Source: Clostridium_AT radicumherbarum (lineage in GTDB: Bacteria; Bacillota; Clostridia; Clostridiales; Clostridiaceae). From it: DNA of 64,000 bases. Shown here piece by piece: positions 34,560 to 44,283 of the stretch. The stretch lies in NCBI RefSeq assembly GCF_045310525.1, contig NZ_JBJHZY010000005.1:1-64000 (forward strand). The letters are read 5' to 3'. Each line of letters begins with the position of its first letter. The stretch's first letter is position 1. A model generated the notes under the pieces. It saw only the letters and a program-made list of their open reading frames with translations, did not search any database and had not been told where the DNA came from. Made by a program: the position numbers and the translations under genes.

Positions 34560-35774
34560 TCATATGGCTGCCATTACAGTATTTATATCATTAACTATGT
34601 TTTTATCTATTAAATTAGCTTCCTGCATATTAATCATTATGGCCATAGTTTCCTCGTGGGTAAGGGGTTTTCTGTAAGGCCTCTCTTCAACTAATGCCTG
34701 ATAAATATCAAGACATGCCATAAGTCTTGAATTGAAATCTAAATCCTTCTCAGTTTTCCCGAATGGATATCCGCTTCCATTAAGTTTTTCATGATGATTT
34801 GAAGCCCATTCAGTAATCTCTTCAAAACCAGAAATTTGTTCTAATGCAGCCCTAGTATACCTTACATGTTCCTTCATAATTTCAAATTCATCTTTAGATA
34901 GTTTACCAGGCTTGTCTAATATTTTATTTGATATAGCTAATTTCCCTATGTCATGTAAGTCTGCCGCAATAATTAACTTATCTTTCTCATCTTCAGGTAC
35001 TCTATAGAAATCTGCCATTATGGCTACCTTTTCCGACAGCTCATTGGAATGAATTTCAGTGAATTCAGATTTTGAGTCTATGATTTTAGACATAATCTTT
35101 GTAATACACCTAATTTCCATTAAACTTAGTGTTTTACTAAAAGCAGGTGTATTATTTCTTAAGTAAGTCCTTATATTTTTATCTTTTAAATTTTCCCAAA
35201 AGTTTTCTTCCTCACAAAGGGCTAAAAAAGCTTCTGCAATTCTAGGAGAATAGGACTTGCCTTTTTCAGAACTTATATAATTTACAATATCCTCTTTAAT
35301 ATTATAATCAGCACCCGTGCCTTTAAATTTATGTTCAATATCGTTAGCTAAGAAAATAATTTGAGACATTAAAGGTATATCCTCACCTTTTATATTAAAG
35401 AAACCTGTCCCATCGTACTTTTCGTGATGATACCTTATTACATTTGTTGTATCTGTAAAAAATGGGTAAGGCTTAGCATTATTTTCACCAATTATGCAGT
35501 GATCCTTAATATCTTCATTTAATCTGAGTATTCCAATGCCATGAGAAACTAATTCTTCTCTGGAATACACTTCAGCAATTCCATTATCATGCAATATACT
35601 TAAAGACACAAGATCGTACCTTTCTTCCTTTGATAAATTAAGTTTTTCTGAAAGCTTTAATGCTATATAAGCTACCTTTTTTCCGTGATTAGATGGAACC
35701 CCTAGAAAATCCATTTCTATAAAATCTAAAGCAAAAGAAACTGAAACCAAAAATTCATTTAGATTAAAAACCAT
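34560..35774 (-). CDS. Tandem HD / HD-GYP domain protein
   Basis: This 404-residue protein has two HD-type halves. The C-terminal half has LHDIGK (near 270) and the NHHEKLNGSGYP block, the HD-GYP signature of c-di-GMP phosphodiesterases. The N-terminal half keeps a weaker version (LHDNG, YHHEKYDGTGF), so a degenerate or regulatory copy is likely. There is no sensor or membrane segment. The start follows AGGAGAAA. c-di-GMP hydrolysis is inferred from the family. Confidence 0.85.
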   Translation of the reverse strand: MVFNLNEFLVSVSFALDFIEMDFLGVPSNHGKKVAYIALKLSEKLNLSKEERYDLVSLSILHDNGIAEVYSREELVSHGIGILRLNEDIKDHCIIGENNAKPYPFFTDTTNVIRYHHEKYDGTGFFNIKGEDIPLMSQIIFLANDIEHKFKGTGADYNIKEDIVNYISSEKGKSYSPRIAEAFLALCEEENFWENLKDKNIRTYLRNNTPAFSKTLSLMEIRCITKIMSKIIDSKSEFTEIHSNELSEKVAIMADFYRVPEDEKDKLIIAADLHDIGKLAISNKILDKPGKLSKDEFEIMKEHVRYTRAALEQISGFEEITEWASNHHEKLNGSGYPFGKTEKDLDFNSRLMACLDIYQALVEERPYRKPLTHEETMAIMINMQEANLIDKNIVNDINTVMAAI

Positions 35775-35858
35775 AAATATTTCTCCTTAAATTATACATT
35801 AGTAATAAAATTTTTATTGTATTATTATACAATTATATAGCAAATGATGTAAATTTAT

Positions 35859-35909
35859 CTATTATAATAATACTACTAATTATAATTATTAGTAGTACTA
35901 TTATTATAG
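35859..35909. repeat. Long AT-rich inverted repeat
   Basis: Two 22-base arms (35859-35880 and 35888-35909) match at 20 positions around a 7-base loop. It lies 50 bases past the RDD gene stop. It may act as a terminator or cruciform. Confidence 0.5.
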
Positions 35910-35958
35910 TTTATGGCTTTCTTAGTAAAAATTATAGATTTAGTATTTATTTATAGCT

Positions 35959-36651
35959 TTAAATTTTATTAATAAATTCTTTCCATTCACTAAAATCACC
36001 TTCAGCTTCAAATTTTTTGTTAAAATAAAGCCTTAGTTTTTCCCTGATTCCGTCATTGTTATCCATTTCATTTTTTCTCTTAAAATAGTCCCTTAAAAGT
36101 TCCTGTTCTTCAGCTGATAAATAATAGCTAAAATTTTGATTTGCGTCTTTAAGATCATCTAGAGAAACAGGCGCTTTCTCACTTGCCTCAGATATTACTA
36201 TGGTTGAGGCTGCATAATCTCCAAGTCTTTTATGTTCTCTAGTAAAAAATATAATTATTAATCCTATTCCAAATATATCAATAAAAACCTTAAACAGATT
36301 CCTAATAGCTGAATGCTTTAAGGTAATAGACTGCCCATTGTTTCTGATTGTTCTCAACTTAAGTGCTTTCTTTCCTATTGTCTGTCCATTTCCGGCGAGT
36401 TCCATAACTATAAAGTAGCCATAGGTTATAAGTCCATAAAGAAGTAAAGAAATGCCTACTATCCATCCATAATATTTTCCCCAAAAGTCTGGTGAAAAGT
36501 AATATATTATAAACATCGCTATAAGTATAAGTAAAACAAACACTCCCTGAATTAAGAAATCAATGGCAGCAGCAGCGCAGCGAGACCCTGCATCAGCTAA
36601 GGTATATTCAACTTCTATATTTTCAGGAGTTGTAATCTTAATTTTTTTCAC
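35959..36651 (-). CDS. RDD-family membrane protein
   Basis: This 230-residue protein has an RDD domain (RCAAAAIDF at the start of helix 1, then helices near 30-52, 60-82 and 110-130) and a soluble C-terminal tail. GTG 36651 follows GGGAGGT. It is divergent from spoIIM with 64 bases between their starts. RDD proteins commonly occur with SpoIIM, DUF58, MoxR and DUF4129 proteins, as here. Function is unknown. Confidence 0.85.
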   Translation of the reverse strand: MKKIKITTPENIEVEYTLADAGSRCAAAAIDFLIQGVFVLLILIAMFIIYYFSPDFWGKYYGWIVGISLLLYGLITYGYFIVMELAGNGQTIGKKALKLRTIRNNGQSITLKHSAIRNLFKVFIDIFGIGLIIIFFTREHKRLGDYAASTIVISEASEKAPVSLDDLKDANQNFSYYLSAEEQELLRDYFKRKNEMDNNDGIREKLRLYFNKKFEAEGDFSEWKEFINKI

Positions 36652-36715
36652 GGTTTACCTCCCATTTATATACAATAACCTCACTATTTGATAAAATAAC
36701 TATGAGGTGATAAAT

Positions 36716-37672
36716 TTGAAAGAAGAACAATTTATCAAAACTAATTCAAATATATGGAAAGATCTTGAAGACCTTTCTTCAAGAATAAATAAAAAAGGTG
36801 TAAAAGCTGTTTCTTCAAGTGACATCAAAAAGTTTTTAAGCTGTTTTAGAGAGTGTAGTCATCATTTAGCCTATGCTAGAACTCACTATGCTGAAAGCAG
36901 CATAGTTACTTACTTAAACTCACTTATTAGTAAAAGCCATAGTCAAGTTTATGCTGTAGAAAAGTTTTCTCCTATGGAACTCTTAAAATATATAGGCTAT
37001 GAATTTCCAAACTTACTTAAGAAATATAGATACTATGTTTTAGCCTCCCTGGGATTTTTTGCACTAGGTTTAGTAATTAGTATGCTGCTTACTTTAGGTA
37101 ATAGTAATAACGCGGCACTATTTCTCCAGCAAAGCATAGTAGACAGCGTTAAAAGCGGTCAAACTGGTGGAGGCGGTCAATGGAATTACCCTCTAATGTC
37201 CAGCACTATTATGTTTAATAATATTTCTGTTTCACTCAGGGCCTTTGTTTTTGGGATTACCCTAGGTATTGGAACAATTTATGTGCTATTTTTTAATGGA
37301 GCAACCTTAGGAGCTTTGGCTGGACTAATTTATTTATATGGTGATCCAAAGAATTTCTGGTCACTTATTCTTCCTCATGGAGTGTTTGAGCTTACTGCTA
37401 TATTTATCTCTGGAGCAGCTGGACTTATAATAGCAAGAAGTATACTCATACCTGGAGAGTATTCCAGAAAACATTCCCTTATAGCCGGAGCTAAAAAATC
37501 CGTTTCCCTAGTTATGGGTGTTATTATAATGCTTATATTAGCAGGGATTATTGAAGGCTTCTTTACACCATTAGATATTTCAGCTGGCTCAAAGCTTCTT
37601 TTTGCTGGACTAACAGCTTTTATATTAATTTGTTACTTCTCAATTCCTTATGTTGTTAAGAAAAATAATTGA
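36716..37672 (+). CDS. Stage II sporulation protein M-like membrane protein
   Basis: This 318-residue protein has a soluble N-terminal helical region (about 1-100) and a membrane domain of about six helices with SLRAFVFGITLGIG, the SpoIIM/DUF95 signature, followed by LPHGVFELTAIFISGAAGL. Real SpoIIM is a shorter engulfment protein; this longer, RDD-linked type is a distinct subfamily with no known role. TTG 36716 is spaced well from GAGGTG, whereas the upstream GTG lies within that site. Confidence 0.82.
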   Translation: MKEEQFIKTNSNIWKDLEDLSSRINKKGVKAVSSSDIKKFLSCFRECSHHLAYARTHYAESSIVTYLNSLISKSHSQVYAVEKFSPMELLKYIGYEFPNLLKKYRYYVLASLGFFALGLVISMLLTLGNSNNAALFLQQSIVDSVKSGQTGGGGQWNYPLMSSTIMFNNISVSLRAFVFGITLGIGTIYVLFFNGATLGALAGLIYLYGDPKNFWSLILPHGVFELTAIFISGAAGLIIARSILIPGEYSRKHSLIAGAKKSVSLVMGVIIMLILAGIIEGFFTPLDISAGSKLLFAGLTAFILICYFSIPYVVKKNN

Positions 37673-37720
37673 ATTTAAACTTATTTTAAAAATGATATCG
37701 GTCTTCTCATAATCTAATTA

Positions 37721-39034
37721 TTATATATAACTTTTATTCTTAATCTGAATATATTTATTAATTACGGTTAGTTCTAATTTTTCAGAGGGGCATTCTACGC
37801 ATAATACTCCTCTTTTATTTAGAAGGCTGATTATCCTTTTTCTTTCCTCTAGAAGTTCAAGTGCAACTCCTTTATCAAACATTTGTTTTTGATTTTTTAC
37901 CCTTTGAGTACCTATCTCTTCAAGGGATTCATTTTTTATTAGGATTATTACTACTAAATTATTTTTACTTATAATAGGAAGAACCCTTAGCATATTTTCA
38001 GCTTCCCCAAGGGTTTCAAAATCTGTGAAGATAAAAATTATACTTCTATGTCTTTCCTTCTTCTTAAAGTAGTAAAAGGCATCATCATAGTTAGAGGTTT
38101 CATTAGTGTAATCAATATGATATAAAGACTCCATCATCCTATTTCTGTGTCCAGCTCCTTTTCCGGGAGCTATCATATTATTTACCTCAGTGTTAAATAG
38201 CAGCAGTGCCGATTGGTCTCCATTTTGATTTACTATGTCAGAAAGCACTAAGGCTGTATTTACTGCAAGATCTAGTTTCCTTAAGCCGTGTACAGTGTAG
38301 CTCATTGGTCTTCCTGTATCTACAAACAGATATACATGTTGATTTTTCTCTGGCTCATATTGGTTTACAATTGGTTTATTTTCTCTTGCCGTGGCTTTCC
38401 AGTTGATCTTTCTGTATTCATCTCCTACTACATATTCTCTTAAGGATTCAAAGGAGGAACCCTTGCCAAGCATTTGAATGCTTCGTTGTCCTTGCCTAAG
38501 ATTTCTATTATTAGTTAAATTAAGTCTATACTTTCTTAAATTCTTTAAATTGGGGTATACCTTATACTCTTTATTTAAAGGAACTTTATACTGCCTTTTG
38601 CAGAGCTTCAGCCTCCCATCATACCTAATATGCACTGATTTAAACTCATAGGCACCTCTTTTAGTTGGAATTACAAAATACTGAAAAGTCTCCTTTTTAG
38701 CAGGAGCTATTTTCCCCTTCATAATTTTATTCTCTGTTTCAAAATGAAATTCCGGTATTTCATCCATGAGCTCTATATTTATTCTAAATTCACTTCTATT
38801 GTAAACTGTAAAGCTTATAACTTCCTTTTCAAATATAGAAAGTTTATCATTTTCATCTCGTGCTACTTCAATTTCTGTTTCTTTAGGAGAAATAAAGTAA
38901 TCAGTTAATAGCAGAATAAAGCAAATCAAATTATAGACAATAAACATAGTAAGTGAATTTCCTATAAAAAGGCTACCTGCTAAAACCACAATACCTAAAG
39001 CTAAAAGGAAAACAAATCTTTTGGTAATGCTCAA
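37721..39034 (-). CDS. DUF58 protein
   Basis: This protein of about 437 residues has two N-terminal membrane helices (about 8-50), a beta-rich middle and the DUF58 motif GDEYRKINWKATAREN, followed by a von Willebrand A-like fold (FVDTGRPMS). TTG 39034 fits the AAGGGTG site; the alternative GTG 39043 is part of that site. It follows moxR by about 15 bases. DUF58 proteins are usual partners of MoxR ATPases; their task is unproven. Confidence 0.87.
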   Translation of the reverse strand: MSITKRFVFLLALGIVVLAGSLFIGNSLTMFIVYNLICFILLLTDYFISPKETEIEVARDENDKLSIFEKEVISFTVYNRSEFRINIELMDEIPEFHFETENKIMKGKIAPAKKETFQYFVIPTKRGAYEFKSVHIRYDGRLKLCKRQYKVPLNKEYKVYPNLKNLRKYRLNLTNNRNLRQGQRSIQMLGKGSSFESLREYVVGDEYRKINWKATARENKPIVNQYEPEKNQHVYLFVDTGRPMSYTVHGLRKLDLAVNTALVLSDIVNQNGDQSALLLFNTEVNNMIAPGKGAGHRNRMMESLYHIDYTNETSNYDDAFYYFKKKERHRSIIFIFTDFETLGEAENMLRVLPIISKNNLVVIILIKNESLEEIGTQRVKNQKQMFDKGVALELLEERKRIISLLNKRGVLCVECPSEKLELTVINKYIQIKNKSYI

Positions 39035-39050
39035 TATTTTCACCCTTTCT

Positions 39051-40016
39051 CTATCTAGGTACTTTAATTTTTGATAATATCTCTGTTAATACCTGTTCCA
39101 CCTTTACCCCTTCAAGCTCTGTTTCTGGCTTTAAAATTACTCTATGCCTTAAGGTAGGATATGCCATTCTTTTAATATCTTCAGGAATTACATAATCTCT
39201 TCCATTATAAGCGGCACAGGCTTTAGAACATTGAAGCAGTGCAATAGAACCCCTTGGAGAACTTCCAATATCAATAATTGGATTATTTCTTGTCTCTGCC
39301 ACAATATTTATTATGTATTCCATAAGAGAGTCCTCCACCATCACCTTCTGTACTTCTTCTCTGCAGTACAATATTTCACCTGCACTGCATACTGTGCTTA
39401 AATCACAATTATCTAAGTCTATGCTGGAAAAACCTTCATTGTGTCTTTTTAAAACTTCCTTTTCAGCTTTATTAGAGGGATAGTCTATTATTATTTTCAT
39501 CAGAAATCTATCTACTAATGCCTCTGGAAGAGGATAAGTTCCTTCATATTCTAAAGGATTCTGTGTTGCAAAAACCATATAAGGCCTTGCTAGTTCCTGC
39601 ATTTCTCCATCAATGGAAACCGTATTTTCAGCCATTGCCTCCAAAAGACCTGCCTGAGTTTTAGGCGGAGTTCTATTTATTTCATCTGCCAAAAGGAAGT
39701 TTGTAAAAATAGGCCCTTTTTTTAACTCAAATTCTCTTGTCTGCATGTTAAATACCTTTGTTCCTGTTAAATCTGCAGGCATTAAGTCTGGGGTAAATTG
39801 AACTCTTTTAAAATCAAGGGAAAGAGTCTTTGATAATGCTCTAACCATTAAGGTTTTTGCTAGGCCTGGAACTCCTTCTATAAGCACATGACCACCACTT
39901 ATAAGACTTATTAAAGCCTGCTCTAAAAGCTCATCCTGTTCTACAATTACCTTTTTCAACTCGGTATTTATTTTCTCCATAAGATCTTTTACTTTGTTAT
40001 TTTCAAGGTTTTCCAA
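39051..40016 (-). CDS. MoxR-family AAA+ ATPase
   Basis: This 321-residue ATPase has Walker A EGVPGLAKT, Walker B LLADEINRTPPKTQ, the pore or sensor block FATQNPLEYEGTYPLPEALVDRF, and the C-terminal lid. MoxR proteins are chaperone-like factors for assembly of complexes with vWA/DUF58 proteins. TTG 40016 follows AGGAGAGA and overlaps the DUF4350 gene by 28 bases, which points to an operon. Confidence 0.93.
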   Translation of the reverse strand: MENLENNKVKDLMEKINTELKKVIVEQDELLEQALISLISGGHVLIEGVPGLAKTLMVRALSKTLSLDFKRVQFTPDLMPADLTGTKVFNMQTREFELKKGPIFTNFLLADEINRTPPKTQAGLLEAMAENTVSIDGEMQELARPYMVFATQNPLEYEGTYPLPEALVDRFLMKIIIDYPSNKAEKEVLKRHNEGFSSIDLDNCDLSTVCSAGEILYCREEVQKVMVEDSLMEYIINIVAETRNNPIIDIGSSPRGSIALLQCSKACAAYNGRDYVIPEDIKRMAYPTLRHRVILKPETELEGVKVEQVLTEILSKIKVPR

Positions 40017-40984
40017 TATGATTCTCTCCTCTGCTCTATAATATTAATTAAGTGCTCTACTATGGCAATTGCCTTAATATATTCCTTTGGCTTTCTTTTT
40101 TTATTAATGTCCATGAATTCCTTAAATCTTCTTGCCTCCTTTAGAGAAGGTAAAGACTTACTTTCCCAAAGCTTAAGCCAATTCTCATGATTTGAATTTA
40201 ACTCTTTTAGAAGCTTTTTATAGAAATTTTCAAGTATTAAGTCATAGCCTTTAGCCTGCCTGTACAGCGCAGCTGAAGAATATAAATATTCATTTTCTGA
40301 TCTTTCAACTTCTTCGTAGAAGGGTAATGGCCTCCCAAAGCGCTTTCCTTTATAATAAAAAAATGCAGCTAAAGCTATAATAAGCTGATAAACTATAAAT
40401 TTGGACCAAAGAGGCATATAGTCCCATAAACTCATATTATTGTTTTGTGAGAACAAGTAACTTTCATTAAAGTATATTTTTGCCTTATTATAGCTGCCCA
40501 TTTCAGATAAAAGTTCATAAGCCCCATCGGTGTTACTCAAAAGGGTTTTGTTAGTTATAGCATTTATATCTGCCCCTATTATTGTTCCTTTGCCGTAGCT
40601 ATAGATATTGGTGCCTCCCTTTATTTTTGGTAAAACTCCATAATCAAGGATATGTATATTTCCTGAAGATAGGCTCACCAGCACCCCTCCATTGTAAACC
40701 CAGTTCTTTATCTTACTACTATTAATGTCAAAGCTTCCTCCTGGAACAACAATTTGAATACTGTTAATATCCTGTATTTCCACAGTACTTATTGATCTAT
40801 CAATTGGAAGCTTCAAATCCTTCAAAGTCTCATAAAAGATACTACAGCCTTCATTTGATTTGTTTTCTATAGAAAACTGTGGAAGATTATTTCCCATCCT
40901 GCTGGATATATAAAAGGCGCCAAACAAAAAAATAGGAATTAATATAAGAAAAATTATTAATTGGTAATCCTTCTTAACTCTCAT
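39989..40984 (-). CDS. DUF4350 membrane protein
   Basis: This 331-residue protein has a helix near the N-terminus (about 8-26), an extracellular GATase-like DUF4350 domain (to about 180), a second helix near 205-222, and a soluble C-terminal region rich in basic residues. ATG 40984 behind GAGGTGG is preferred over a start five codons earlier. It overlaps both neighbours slightly, in the standard moxR-cluster order. Function is unknown. Confidence 0.8.
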   Translation of the reverse strand: MRVKKDYQLIIFLILIPIFLFGAFYISSRMGNNLPQFSIENKSNEGCSIFYETLKDLKLPIDRSISTVEIQDINSIQIVVPGGSFDINSSKIKNWVYNGGVLVSLSSGNIHILDYGVLPKIKGGTNIYSYGKGTIIGADINAITNKTLLSNTDGAYELLSEMGSYNKAKIYFNESYLFSQNNNMSLWDYMPLWSKFIVYQLIIALAAFFYYKGKRFGRPLPFYEEVERSENEYLYSSAALYRQAKGYDLILENFYKKLLKELNSNHENWLKLWESKSLPSLKEARRFKEFMDINKKRKPKEYIKAIAIVEHLINIIEQRRESYWKTLKITK

Positions 40985-41639
40985 GCTTAACCACCTCATT
41001 CCATATTAAGTTTATATTGCTGTTCCAGACTCTATAGCTTTCGACCTGGATTTCCTTATTACCGTACCAGGACAAATTAAAGCTATCTATAAGAACTTTA
41101 AAGTTTTTCAACATATTAAAATTATTTTTCCTTAAAAAACTATAAATTTCTTCATTGGTTTTTGTTTCATCAAGATAAATTATCTTGTTATTATGCATCA
41201 AAAGCAGCAGTGACATGAAGTCATATCGAAGTGCCTGTCTAACATCTCCATTTTCATAATAATTTAATGCCTTTTCTCTTAAGCTATTTGGAGTAGTATT
41301 TTCATTTATTTTTTCTCCAAGTATTTCTTTTACTTTTCTCTTTCTCTCCGAAGTTTTATTTATTTTTAGAATTATAACTATTATAATTGCTGCAATAATA
41401 AGAATGCCAAATATTATAAATACAGTGGAAAGTTCTTCACTATATACTGAAGCCTTATCTACATTAATAAAAATTTTATTTAAAAACTCCGTAAGCCACT
41501 TTGTTAAACCCTCTTTGACATTATTAATAAAATCAGAGGCACCATTTCTAAGATGGCTGTAGCTTGGGCTTTGCACTATATTATAAACACCTTTTTCAAA
41601 TTCGCTTTTAGATGGCATAACTAAACTAATTAGTTTCAC
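40974..41639 (-). CDS. DUF4129 membrane protein
   Basis: This 221-residue protein has one transmembrane helix (about 68-90) and a C-terminal DUF4129 segment (LREKALNYYENGDVRQALRY, FNLSWYGN). The usual family position is beside DUF4350 and MoxR, as here. GTG 41639 follows AAAGGGAGC and overlaps the previous gene by 14 bases. The role is unknown. Confidence 0.82.
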   Translation of the reverse strand: MKLISLVMPSKSEFEKGVYNIVQSPSYSHLRNGASDFINNVKEGLTKWLTEFLNKIFINVDKASVYSEELSTVFIIFGILIIAAIIIVIILKINKTSERKRKVKEILGEKINENTTPNSLREKALNYYENGDVRQALRYDFMSLLLLMHNNKIIYLDETKTNEEIYSFLRKNNFNMLKNFKVLIDSFNLSWYGNKEIQVESYRVWNSNINLIWNEVVKHES

Positions 41640-42594
41640 TTACTTGCTCCCTTTCATTCTTTAATTCTATTTCCCTTAAACGAAGCTCTAAATCATAACC
41701 CTCTTTCTTAAATCTTTGATTATAATAAAGCATAGTAAGCATAATAACATTAATAGGAGTTATTACCATTAATACTATGATACTTAAGGGCCAGCTAACA
41801 TAATTATAAATCATACTTAAAAATCCAATGTAATCCTGTTTAATACTAAAAAATTTTAAAAGTAAATATATTATACTTGAAGCAGTTCCTAGAATTAAAT
41901 CTACAGAAAGTCTTAAAACAGTTACTGTTAAAGTGAAAAGTATAGAAGCACCAAGAACTCTTAAGTAGTCTTTCCTTACTAAATAGAAACTCCTTTTTAT
42001 AGAACTAATAACTCCAGTATTTTCTATAGATAAGGTATGCAGGGAAAATAAAAACCAATTTAAAACAGCTAAAACTGCAAATATAGCAGCTAAAACATAT
42101 AATATAAATATAATTACTATGACAATTCCTTTTCCTATAAACATATCAGTGTTAACATTATTAATATTGAAGGAGTTAGCTAAAACATATCCCAGACCTC
42201 CAAAAGCAGCAAGTACCGGTAACAATGCAATAGTACCAATTATTATTATGGCATAAACCTTAAATAAACTTTTGAAAGAAGCTTTAATTGCTGTGTGAGC
42301 ATAAATTTTTTCCTTAGTAAATTCGCTGCTTGATATTTTTATAATTCCTATGCCATTACTTAATAGAAAGGCTGCAAGAAACAGAATAAAGAAGGAAATA
42401 ATTATAACTTCTAATACAATATTTTGAGTTCTATCTATAACAGCAGCAAAGATAGCAACCAAAATACTAGCTAAAATAATGCCTATAAAAGTAAGCACCG
42501 CATATCCAAAACTAAATAGCGCTATGCTTTTTATATTTTTTCTTAATATATCAATAGATCTATCCATTATTTCTGAAAGATTCATGAGTCTCAT
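41626..42594 (-). CDS. Multi-helix membrane protein of the moxR cluster
   Basis: This 322-residue protein has about six transmembrane helices and no catalytic motif that I can see. The segment SSIKRSFYLVRKDYLRVLG before the last helices resembles the membrane part found in glycerophosphodiester-phosphodiesterase-type and DUF975-like proteins. It is the first gene of the DUF4129-DUF4350-moxR-DUF58 operon. ATG 42594 follows AAAGGGGAT. Function is unknown. Confidence 0.7.
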   Translation of the reverse strand: MRLMNLSEIMDRSIDILRKNIKSIALFSFGYAVLTFIGIILASILVAIFAAVIDRTQNIVLEVIIISFFILFLAAFLLSNGIGIIKISSSEFTKEKIYAHTAIKASFKSLFKVYAIIIIGTIALLPVLAAFGGLGYVLANSFNINNVNTDMFIGKGIVIVIIFILYVLAAIFAVLAVLNWFLFSLHTLSIENTGVISSIKRSFYLVRKDYLRVLGASILFTLTVTVLRLSVDLILGTASSIIYLLLKFFSIKQDYIGFLSMIYNYVSWPLSIIVLMVITPINVIMLTMLYYNQRFKKEGYDLELRLREIELKNEREQVSETN

Positions 42595-42698
42595 AGCATA
42601 TCCCCTTTAATACATAGAAAGTAATAAATTTTATGTTTATTTTACTATATTTCCTTGGAAAATAAAAGGAGAATCATTAAGTTAATTACATAAAACTA

Positions 42699-42808
42699 TT
42701 AGACGGGCTAGGCTCATAAGCAGCTGAATCTGCATAGTGGATTATTAATTAAAGACTTATATAATAATCCTTCAACATTCCAGTAAGCTTAGGGAGTTAC
42801 CCGTCTAA
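42699..42808. other. Unidentified 110-nt folded element
   Basis: TTAGACGGG and CCCGTCTAA close the element. Inside are TAAGC/GCTTA pairs and a central stem GGATTATTA / TAATAATCC with an AT-rich loop. Two purine-rich internal bulges lie between, giving a rod-like fold. It occupies the gap between the flotillin stop and the DUF4129 operon start and does not match any riboswitch, T-box, 6S or SRP RNA that I recognise. The strand is unknown. Confidence 0.4.
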
Positions 42809-42814
42809 ATCTTC

Positions 42815-44269
42815 TTACATTTCTTCCTTATTTTCTGTCTTTTTACTTAGAAGCTCCATAAGATCAACGCCAGTAAGTGCCTTTACTGTTTCAGGCAGCT
42901 GTGACATTATGTCACTGACATAGCCCGTTACTTTTGCTGCCCCCTTGCCTTCTCCATTACCACTGTCAACAATTACAATTTTTTCAGTCTTGGATAATGG
43001 TTCAGCTACGGCTTTAGCTATATCTGGAAGCTTTTCTATAATCATTTGAGTCATTGCAGCATCATTGTAAAGTTTAAATGCCTCAGCTTTTTTAGTCATG
43101 GCTTCTGCTTCAGCTATACCTTTTTCTCTTATAATATCTACCTCAGCCATACCTTGAAGTCTTAAAGCGTCAGCTTTTGCCTTTCCTTCAAGCTCAATAG
43201 ACTTTGCTCTAGCTTCTGCATCAGCAATTTCTTTATATTTTACAGCATCAGCCACTTGAACTTGTTTAAATTTATCAGCTTCAGCTTGCTTTCTAACTGT
43301 AGCTTCAAGTTCTCTTTCTTTTCTAAGGGATTCTTTTTCAGCTAGTTCAATCTCTTTTTCCTTCTTAGTTATTTCTACCTGAACTGTTGCATCTGCAAGT
43401 TCCTTTTCTTTTAACTTTCTTGTAATTTCAACCTGCATTTGGGTTTCAGTTACTTCTTTTTTAACCTTATTAGATTCAATTTCATAAGCAAGGTCAGAAG
43501 TAGCTTTTGCAATTTCTTGCTCTTTTCTATAAGCTTGAACCTTTAATTCCTTTTCCTTACCTGATTCTGCTATTTGAGTTTCTGATAGAAGCTTTGCAGC
43601 TTCACCCTCTCTGAAGGCTTCAGCTGTTTTTATCTTTGTTTCTTTGTTTGCATCTGCTTCAGCTATTAAAGCATCTCTTTTAACTGCAGCAATTCTTGGC
43701 TTACCTAGAGCTTCTAAATAGCCGTTCTTATCAGATATATCTTTAATAGTTAATACCTTTAGTTCAAGACCCATTTGTGCTAAATCTAAAGCTGCAACTT
43801 CTTGAACATGAGAGGCGAATTTCTCTCTATCTTTATATATTTCCTCTACAGTCATTTTAGAGACAATTTCACGAAGTTTTCCTTCAAGAACGTTTTTAGT
43901 AGTATGTTCAATTACTTCTAAAGTATGCTGCAGTCCATTTGAGGTATTAAACTGCTCTGCAGCAGAAAGAATCGATTCTGTATCGGACTTAACTTTAACA
44001 ACAGCAACACCATCAGCTGTAATGCCAACTCCCTGTCCAGTTAATGCTCCATCAATTCGAATTTCAATCTGCATGTTTTCAAGGGAAATTTTATCTGTCC
44101 TCTCAAGTAGAGGCACTACAAATCCTCCACCACCTGTTATAACCCTTTTCTTAAGTCCTGTAATAACTAACGCCTTATCTTGTGGCACTCTTTTCCATAA
44201 GGAAAAAAGGCTTAGAATTAAAAGTATTAGTACCCCAACAATTATCCCCGCAATCATATACACTTGCAT
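42815..44269 (-). CDS. floT: Flotillin-like SPFH protein (YuaG/FloT type)
   Basis: This 484-residue protein has one N-terminal helix (about 4-24), an SPFH domain (about 25-200) and a long Glu/Ala/Lys-rich coiled coil (about 200-400). Flotillins organise membrane microdomains. The NfeD-like gene just upstream matches the Bacillus yuaF-yuaG pair. The start follows AAAAGGAGAG, 14 bases after the NfeD stop. Confidence 0.9.
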   Translation of the reverse strand: MQVYMIAGIIVGVLILLILSLFSLWKRVPQDKALVITGLKKRVITGGGGFVVPLLERTDKISLENMQIEIRIDGALTGQGVGITADGVAVVKVKSDTESILSAAEQFNTSNGLQHTLEVIEHTTKNVLEGKLREIVSKMTVEEIYKDREKFASHVQEVAALDLAQMGLELKVLTIKDISDKNGYLEALGKPRIAAVKRDALIAEADANKETKIKTAEAFREGEAAKLLSETQIAESGKEKELKVQAYRKEQEIAKATSDLAYEIESNKVKKEVTETQMQVEITRKLKEKELADATVQVEITKKEKEIELAEKESLRKERELEATVRKQAEADKFKQVQVADAVKYKEIADAEARAKSIELEGKAKADALRLQGMAEVDIIREKGIAEAEAMTKKAEAFKLYNDAAMTQMIIEKLPDIAKAVAEPLSKTEKIVIVDSGNGEGKGAAKVTGYVSDIMSQLPETVKALTGVDLMELLSKKTENKEEM

Positions 44270-44283
44270 TTAAATCTCTCCTT

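Noticed and set aside
42699..42808. tRNA, T-box or 6S RNA reading of the 110-nt fold
   Set aside because: There is no cloverleaf, no T-box bulge or specifier, and it is much shorter than 6S RNA.
42699..42808. Miniature transposon reading of the same element
   Set aside because: The 9-base terminal repeats would fit, but no target duplication or second copy was seen in the window.
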